From: Ramlibacter sp.
Lineage (GTDB): Bacteria > Pseudomonadota > Gammaproteobacteria > Burkholderiales > Burkholderiaceae_C
Assembly: GCF_029866045.1 (NCBI RefSeq)
Contig: NZ_JARXAB010000157.1
Span: forward strand, 1 to 39,247
Reading direction: 5' to 3'
DNA: 39,247 nucleotides
Part shown: positions 36,831 through 39,247 of the stretch, in pieces
Position numbering within the stretch: the stretch's first letter is position 1
How the letters are laid out: the number at the start of each line of letters is the position of its first letter
Notes under the pieces: generated by a model
Database searches by the model: none
The model's input: the letters and a program-made list of their open reading frames with translations, nothing else
What the model was told of the DNA's origin: nothing
Made by a program: the position numbers and the translations under genes

Positions 36831-37865
36831 TCACACCCCTGTCTGTTGGGCGAGCCAGGTGCTCACGGCCTCGGGCATCGCCCGCACATCGCCGGGTGGG
36901 GTGCCGCGAGGAAATCCCACATGACCACCAGCGGCAGGTTGCCACAATGTCACGCAGGGACCGACCTCACCGACCACCGGCAAGCTACCCGCAGGAACGA
37001 AGGGGTCATTGCGCGCGTGCAGGGCCAGTGCGGGGATTCGGATCCGGTGCAGGTGTGGGCGCGCCGAGGCGCGGGCGTAGTAATCGTCCGCGCTGCGAAA
37101 CCCGTGGAGCGGCGCGGTGAAAAGGTCGTCAAAGTCATACAGGTCGCGGGCGGAGGCCAGCAACTCGTGGTCGAACAGGCCGGGGTACTGGGCCAGCTTG
37201 GCCAGGGCTTTGGGCTTCATCGTGCGCAGGAAAAAGGTCGTATAGACCCAGCGGTTGAATCCCCGGCCAATTGCCTGGCTGCCAGCGGCGAGGTCCAGCG
37301 GCGAGCACACCGCCGCGATGCCATTGGCGACCGCGGAGGCGCTCGCTCCCGCCTCGGCGGCCCAGCGCATGAGCGCGTTGCCGCCCAAAGAGATGCCCAC
37401 GGCCAGCAGCGGTCCCGGGTGTCGCTCGCGCAGACGGGCCAGGATCCCGCCCACCTCTTCGTAGTCGCCTGAGTGGTAGGCCCGTGGCGCACGGTTGATC
37501 TCGCCACTGCAGCCACGGAAATGCGGCACGACGAATTGCCAACCGCGCGCCCGCGCCACGCCGGCGAAGGCCTCGCTGTAAGCGCTGCGCGACGAGCCCT
37601 CCAGGCCATGAAAAAGGACCAACAGGGGGGCGCAGGCCGCGCCACGTGCAGGTACAGGTGCAGGTGCAGTCGGCAGGGCGGTGGCCTCGGGAGGTGAGGC
37701 GGTGTCGTCAAGCCAGTCTGCATCGACAAAGTCGCCGTCCGGCGTGGTCCAGCGCTCGCGCCGGTAAGCGATGGGCATACCTGCGAAGCGCCGGCTCCAC
37801 AGCGCCGGCCAAATGGTCTGCAGGTTGCCGCCGGGCAACCAGAAAGGGGAGCGATACTGCAGCAC
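36831..37865 (-). CDS. YheT family alpha/beta-fold hydrolase
   Basis: A 344-residue serine hydrolase of the YheT/EMB8 group. Visible: SPFWLPGGNLQTIWPAL near 6-22 (family N-terminus), LFHGLEGSSRSAYS near 84-97 (oxyanion region), FRGCSGEINRAPRAYHSGD near 116-134, the nucleophile elbow G-I-S159-L-G-G, HARNDPFVP (acid) and GGHVGFPRG (catalytic His). A GTG at 37865 gives MLQYRSPFW; longer open frame upstream overlaps the NTF2-like gene. It follows that gene after 13 bases, suggesting cotranscription. A Pro/Ala-rich insert near 58-76 (including repeated Ala-Pro) is unusual. The physiological substrate is not known. Confidence 0.88.
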   Translation of the reverse strand: MLQYRSPFWLPGGNLQTIWPALWSRRFAGMPIAYRRERWTTPDGDFVDADWLDDTASPPEATALPTAPAPVPARGAACAPLLVLFHGLEGSSRSAYSEAFAGVARARGWQFVVPHFRGCSGEINRAPRAYHSGDYEEVGGILARLRERHPGPLLAVGISLGGNALMRWAAEAGASASAVANGIAAVCSPLDLAAGSQAIGRGFNRWVYTTFFLRTMKPKALAKLAQYPGLFDHELLASARDLYDFDDLFTAPLHGFRSADDYYARASARPHLHRIRIPALALHARNDPFVPAGSLPVVGEVGPCVTLWQPAAGGHVGFPRGTPPGDVRAMPEAVSTWLAQQTGV

Positions 37866-37878
37866 CCGGAGGTTCGTC

Positions 37879-38328
37879 CTAGTGCAGCACCTGGGGGCCG
37901 CCGGCGACCTCTTGCACGTCACCCGCGGTGCCGGGACTGGCATGGTGAGCCACCATGCGCCAGCCCTGTGCGGTCTTGTGATAGACGTTGGTCGCGAGCA
38001 CCCAGGCGTTGCGTGGACCGCCAGCGCTCTGCACCTCGACGCGCTCGACCAGGTGGTGCACCGCACTGCCCAAAGACTCCACCTTGTGCACGCGCTCAGG
38101 CCAGGCGCGGATCGTGCCGCTCGCGAACATGGCTTCAAAGGTGGCGCGAATGGCGGTAGCGCCCACCAGCCGCGGTCCGCCGGGGTGGACACAGACGATC
38201 TCGTCCTCATCAGCCCAGCAGGACATCAGCTTGTCGACATCGCCGTTTTGAAGGGCGTCATAGAAGGCCGCCTCGACGTCGTCGGCGTTGCCCTCCAGAC
38301 TAGCGGCTTGCAGGGGGTTTTTGCGCAT
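37879..38328 (-). CDS. NTF2-like/SnoaL-like family protein
   Basis: A 149-residue soluble protein with the cone-shaped NTF2-like fold: VEAAFYDALQNGDVDKLMSCWADEDEI near 18-44, HPGGPRLVG near 48-56, AIRATFEAMF, and later WVLATNVYHKTAQGWRMVAHHAS near 108-130. This pattern matches DUF4440/YybH-like proteins, whose roles are mostly unknown. It is upstream of the YheT-like hydrolase in the same transcription unit. The atpC terminator lies upstream, so it should have its own promoter in the 38329-38420 stretch; I could not place one with confidence. Confidence 0.82.
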   Translation of the reverse strand: MRKNPLQAASLEGNADDVEAAFYDALQNGDVDKLMSCWADEDEIVCVHPGGPRLVGATAIRATFEAMFASGTIRAWPERVHKVESLGSAVHHLVERVEVQSAGGPRNAWVLATNVYHKTAQGWRMVAHHASPGTAGDVQEVAGGPQVLH

Positions 38329-38420
38329 CGAGGCAAATTGTGCCGAGAAATCCGTTGGCCTGAAACTGCTCCACCTGGTGCAGCCCTTTGCGGCGCAACC
38401 ATGCAGGCTGCTGCTCGATG

Positions 38421-38450
38421 AAAAAAACCCCGACCTCTCGGCCGGGGTTT
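38421..38450 (-). terminator. Rho-independent terminator of the atp operon
   Basis: On the bottom strand AAACCCCG (38450-38443) pairs with CGGGGTTT (38432-38425) and the transcript then runs into a seven-base T tract (38427-38421). This is the best intrinsic terminator in the window and lies 45 bases past the atpC stop. Confidence 0.85.
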
Positions 38451-38494
38451 GGAATGCGCTGGTTTTTGGCGCGTTCTTGTAGGGGGGTACCGAC

Positions 38495-38860
38495 TCAGCG
38501 CTTCTGGCGGTACTTGCGCAGGGCAGCCAGCTGGGCGGCCATGACGGCCAGCTCCGACTGGGCCTTGGCCAGGTCGATATCGCTCTTAGCGTTCTTCAAC
38601 GCCTCCTCGGCGGCCTGGCGGGCCTCTTTGGCCTTCTCTTCGTCCAGGTCCTTGCCGCGGATGGCGGTGTCGGCCAGAACGGTCACGCAGTGCGGCTGCA
38701 CTTCCAGGATGCCGCCAGCAACGAAGACAAACTCTTCTTCGTTGTTGTCGGCGCGCTGGATGCGCACGGCGCCCGGCTTGATGCGGGTGATCAGCGGGGT
38801 GTGGCGCGGCAGGATGCCGAGCTCGCCCACTTCACCTGGCAAGGACACCAGGGTGGCTTG
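38495..38860 (-). pseudogene. atpC: F1Fo ATP synthase epsilon subunit, N-terminally truncated
   Basis: Epsilon subunit of the ATP synthase stalk, at the end of the atp operon. The visible part starts within the N-terminal beta-sandwich ([20 protein letters not shown], then [11 protein letters not shown] and [11 protein letters not shown]) and runs through the C-terminal helical hairpin to the stop. About 20-25 residues of the usual N-terminus are missing, because the reading frame meets minC sequence at about 38852-38863. A GTG at 38848 could open a shortened protein of 117 residues. The atp operon terminator is intact downstream. Whether this is a broken gene or an artefact of sequence joining is discussed in the findings. 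Confidence 0.85.
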
Positions 38861-38863
38861 CCG
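38852..38863. other. Junction between minC and atpC sequence
   Basis: Reading the bottom strand, recognisable MinC sequence ends at DNVRGKP and recognisable AtpC sequence begins at (Q)ATLVSLPGE within the same dozen bases. The two are in different frames and nothing lies between them. Both genes lose an end here. Confidence 0.8.
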
Positions 38864-39247
38864 CGCACGTTGTCGGGCAGCGGGTTGTCGGTGGTGCGGT
38901 AGGTGCCGGCGATGGACAGGAGCTCGGGCTCCATCACGGTGGCGAAAATGCGCGCCTGGCGGTTGCCCTTGGCGCCCGCGATGGCCTTGCCGCGCAGCGG
39001 CGCGTAGACGTGGATGCTGCCGTCGGCGATGACTTCGGCGCCGTGGTTGACCACCGCGGTGATGACCAGGTCGCCGCCCTTGGCGTAGAACTGCTGGCCC
39101 GAGCGCAGCGGCTTGTCGAGCACCACGGTGCTGGCGGCCACGGGCACCTCGACTTCAACCGGGACCTCGACGCGCACTTCGCGAACGACCTCGCGCACCA
39201 CCTCGACGGTTTCGACGCGGGCGGGCGAGGCGACGCTGTCGGGTGCT
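38857..39247 (-). pseudogene. minC: Septum site-determining protein MinC, C-terminal domain (partial at both ends)
   Basis: MinC inhibits FtsZ assembly away from midcell. The window holds the linker and C-terminal beta-helix domain: [47 protein letters not shown], then [10 protein letters not shown] and a final DNVRGKP. The domain is cut just before the last 15-20 residues expected of the family. The linker before it is a run of alternating Val with Glu/Arg/Pro ([18 protein letters not shown]), unusually repetitive. The 5' part lies beyond the window and the frame stays open to its edge. Past the junction the frame runs on into out-of-frame atpC sequence and stops at 38791. minD would normally follow minC; instead there is atpC. 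Confidence 0.8.

Overview
This is GC-rich chromosomal DNA from a bacterium. Gene content and order point to Betaproteobacteria, Burkholderiales, most like Comamonadaceae: a 91-residue second-type IF-1 with a Gly/Pro tail, gatCAB divergent from mreBCD-mrdA, rsmI divergent from yraN-diaA/gmhA-dolP, and pilT divergent from yggS. The assignment is by recognition only. I see no rRNA, tRNA, CRISPR array, insertion sequence, integrase or phage gene. Almost everything is core housekeeping on both strands in short transcription units.

Layout. 1-4.3 kb: 3' part of uup (ABC-F), a LysE/RhtB exporter, a histidine phosphatase, a thioredoxin-like protein and a KGG-repeat stress protein. 4.3-7 kb (minus): an RlmN-family radical SAM enzyme, a two-CBS protein and a creatininase-family amidohydrolase. 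7-13 kb (plus): a DsbD/ScsB-like membrane reductase, hemE, a 376-nt AT-richer gap and priA. 13-15.6 kb: rsmI (minus) and yraN-diaA/gmhA-dolP (plus), with the two divergent start codons sharing one CATG. 15.7-18.6 kb: a beta-hydroxyacid dehydrogenase and pilT (minus), yggS (plus). 18.6-22.1 kb: a DUF378 membrane protein, an acidic disordered protein, arginase, an infA paralog and an AEC transporter. 22.3-27.6 kb: rep, two look-alike small membrane proteins (A and B) bracketing xthA and pyrE (again a shared CATG), and a DUF1993 protein. 27.6-30.9 kb: gatC-gatA-gatB (minus). 30.9-35.6 kb: a structured leader/ncRNA candidate and mreB-mreC-mreD-mrdA (plus). 35.7-39.2 kb (minus): an MBL-fold lipoprotein, a YheT hydrolase, an NTF2-like protein, then atpC and minC, each cut off at one shared point.

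How the genes work together. mreBCD and mrdA make the cell-elongation machinery. gatCAB forms Gln-tRNA(Gln)/Asn-tRNA(Asn) by transamidation. yraN, diaA/gmhA and dolP are an envelope/replication neighbourhood conserved into Enterobacteria. priA and rep are both replication-restart helicases. KGG, CBS, DUF378 and the acidic protein look like general-stress accessory genes.

Most notable: (1) a compact RNA candidate between gatC and mreB with its own promoter-like boxes, an 8-bp closing stem that starts at the predicted 5' end, and a terminator so close to mreB that mreB transcription must pass through it; (2) the paralog-like membrane proteins A and B; (3) two divergent gene pairs with overlapping ATGs; (4) the minC/atpC junction, which is either an assembly chimera or a real rearrangement.
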